A stretch of DNA of 64,000 bases, taken from NCBI GenBank assembly GCA_947846985.1, contig CANTUZ010000001.1, positions 109,323,757-109,387,756 on the forward strand, read 5' to 3'. Below, one piece after another: positions 62,331-64,000 of the stretch. The DNA is from Fratercula arctica (lineage: Eukaryota; Chordata; Aves; Charadriiformes; Alcidae). The notes under the pieces were generated by a model. That model worked only from the letters and a program-made list of their open reading frames with translations, made no database searches and was not told where the DNA came from. The position numbers were made by a program, and so were the translations under genes. How positions within the stretch are numbered: position 1 is the stretch's first letter; every line of letters begins with the position of its first letter.

Positions 62331-64000
62331 TGGCACTACACTAACAAAAACATTGTCCCTAAGAGTTTCTGAAGTTTGCCATGGCATCTACTTATTCTTC
62401 CCGTTGGCTTATGTCTTATTCATTAGTTAAACCCAATGTACTGCATATACTTATAATTAAGTTTAACTCCTAACAAAAGGGGTATTATATGTGTTTATCT
62501 CTGACAGAACGGTTAGCCTCAATTTGGTCTTTTTTAATTTATTTTTTGCTAATGATTAAAATGGACTTACTGAATATAGAATGAAGCTACATTGTCTTGT
62601 GAATGTGAAAAGATGTCTTGACTTCTCTTTATTCTTGGAATTCCTAGTAATGCTGTAATTGATACGAACATCAATTAGACAGAACTTTAAATGTTCAAGA
62701 TGTAGGACCCTTTTGAGTTAAGATGCTTTAAAGTCTGTTAGCACACAGTGCTTTCTCTACAAATCTATAGCAAAAGAACCAATAGAAATGTATATTATGT
62801 ACACAAAATTTAATGTTTCAGATTCCCAAATACTCACAACATTCCTATAACTAATTCCATTACATTCTTATTCATCAAAACATTTAAAGATGCTCTTCTA
62901 TATGTTTGCTGAACAAGTCTACAAGGCCTTTACTGTATAACTAAGAGAAGGTAAATTAGTTGTTCTGAAGTTATGTCATGAGTGTGTATACAGTGAGAAA
63001 GAGTATTGATGTCTCCTGAGGTCTCAATCTTTCTTCAGCTTTGTGTTCCTGTTTCACTATTCGATACATGAGAATCTGAAGCTAACTCTAGATTCAAGGT
63101 GACTTAAGGTATCATGGGCTTATTATGTCTAGAAGAAACATTGTTGAAAATAATTTAACAAGAGAGTATTTCAAGAGTAAAATATCCATGCTGAAAACCA
63201 GGGGTTTCCTGATTTGGGAGCCAAAGACATTTCATACAAGACAAAGTCCCCTGGTGACTTTAATGAGCTTTGGAGCCTAAAATAGTTTGTTAAGCATGAC
63301 TTCTGCAGGATAATAACAATTTAACTGAAAATATTTTTCTAGTTGTAAGCACTCTAAATGCCTTGAGAATGAATGTTCACTGCATGCTGAATTACTTTGT
63401 ATTATTTCAAGTTTTATACATCCTCATACTTTTAGAATTATTACAACAGTAAAAACAAGGAAATGGACAAAGCATAATTGAATTGTTTCTAATTTCTTTT
63501 AAGAAAGAGAAAATGTTATTGCCCACCCTTAATGAATCATTTTGTAGCATTTCTGTGAAATTGATAAATCTTCTTTAATGTGCCTCTTCAATAAATGCCA
63601 CCTTCCAGAGCTTAAATATATTTTTTATTGTTTGTAATCGTGTAGTGTCAGATCCTACTGATATGCTCACAGTTTCCCTAAGGGATTTCTGCTGTAGAGA
63701 AAAACTATATATAAAGGGAAATTTCCAAATCAGCGAAAGGTAAAGTGTGTAGCTCACGTAGTTAAAGGCATGATAAACCTGAGCCTGTCATGTATTGATA
63801 ACTGATGTCTAATAGCTTAATTTTATCTTATTGCTCTAGATCAAGGACAAAGTGAATGATATTATTAATAAAGCCCTAATACTGAGTGAACATAGCAATA
63901 CTAATTTTATGTAAAGTTTCTAACTAATGCAGAGTGCAATAAAAATGTCATGAAGATTAATGCTTGGTGGAATTATCTAATGCTAGATAATAATTTATCT

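Larger units (their letters stand above)
49196..64000 (+). other. ROBO2: ROBO2 intron splitting Ig3 (5' part)
   Basis: This intron starts in phase 2 with donor GTGAG and continues past the window. The next expected exon, the second half of Ig3 with a DEGTYMCIAEN-type motif, was not found before base 64000. The stretch is AT-rich with a few microsatellites and no CR1 seen. The GC-rich block at 61340-61796 is listed separately. The longest frame, 174 codons at 58699-59223, has no recognisable domain. Confidence 0.85.

Noticed and set aside
1..64000. CRISPR arrays, tRNA or rRNA genes, prophage or other prokaryotic systems
   Set aside because: Nothing of the kind was seen. The repeats present are homopolymers, microsatellites and CR1; the context is vertebrate intron.

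Overview
The window is vertebrate nuclear DNA, most likely from a bird. It is AT-rich and CpG-poor, almost all intron, and carries several 5'-truncated CR1 LINE copies whose 3' ends show the ATTCTRTG-type octamers typical of avian (more broadly sauropsid) genomes. Nothing prokaryotic was seen: no operons, tRNA or rRNA genes, or CRISPR arrays. The species cannot be named from the sequence alone.

The only gene I can support is ROBO2 (roundabout guidance receptor 2), on the + strand. Three coding exons are present: 37169-37326 (first half of Ig domain 2), 38949-39069 (second half of Ig2) and 49057-49195 (first half of Ig3). All three have consensus splice sites, their phases join cleanly (0 between the first two, 1 between the second and third), and the predicted peptide matches ROBO2 rather than ROBO1. 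The signal-peptide and Ig1 exons must lie upstream of base 1. The rest of Ig3 and everything after it lies beyond base 64000. The window is therefore the end of a very long intron (1-37168), a short intron of about 1.6 kb, an intron of about 10 kb, and the first 14.8 kb of the next intron.

Repeats: there are CR1 fragments at 7888-8460 (-), 20523-20740 (+), 26155-26324 (-), and a same-strand adjacent pair at 29152-29494 and 29507-31380 (-). The last carries a broken ORF2 with reverse-transcriptase motifs in three reading frames. Two much older repeats are recognisable: a MIR-like SINE at about 5035-5195 and an L3/CR1-like LINE fragment at about 15340-15880. Several homopolymer tracts and microsatellites are listed.

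The least explained parts are these: a CpG-rich block at about 33190-33960, 3.2 kb upstream of the first ROBO2 exon here, which could be an internal promoter; a GC-rich block at 61340-61796 with an octamer, an inverted CCAAT box and a consensus splice donor; an 18-bp-arm hairpin touching the 5' end of a CR1 insertion; and an AATAAA plus A23 signature of a possible retrocopy at 12930-12987. I found no new multi-gene system. The many other open frames look like chance intronic ORFs.
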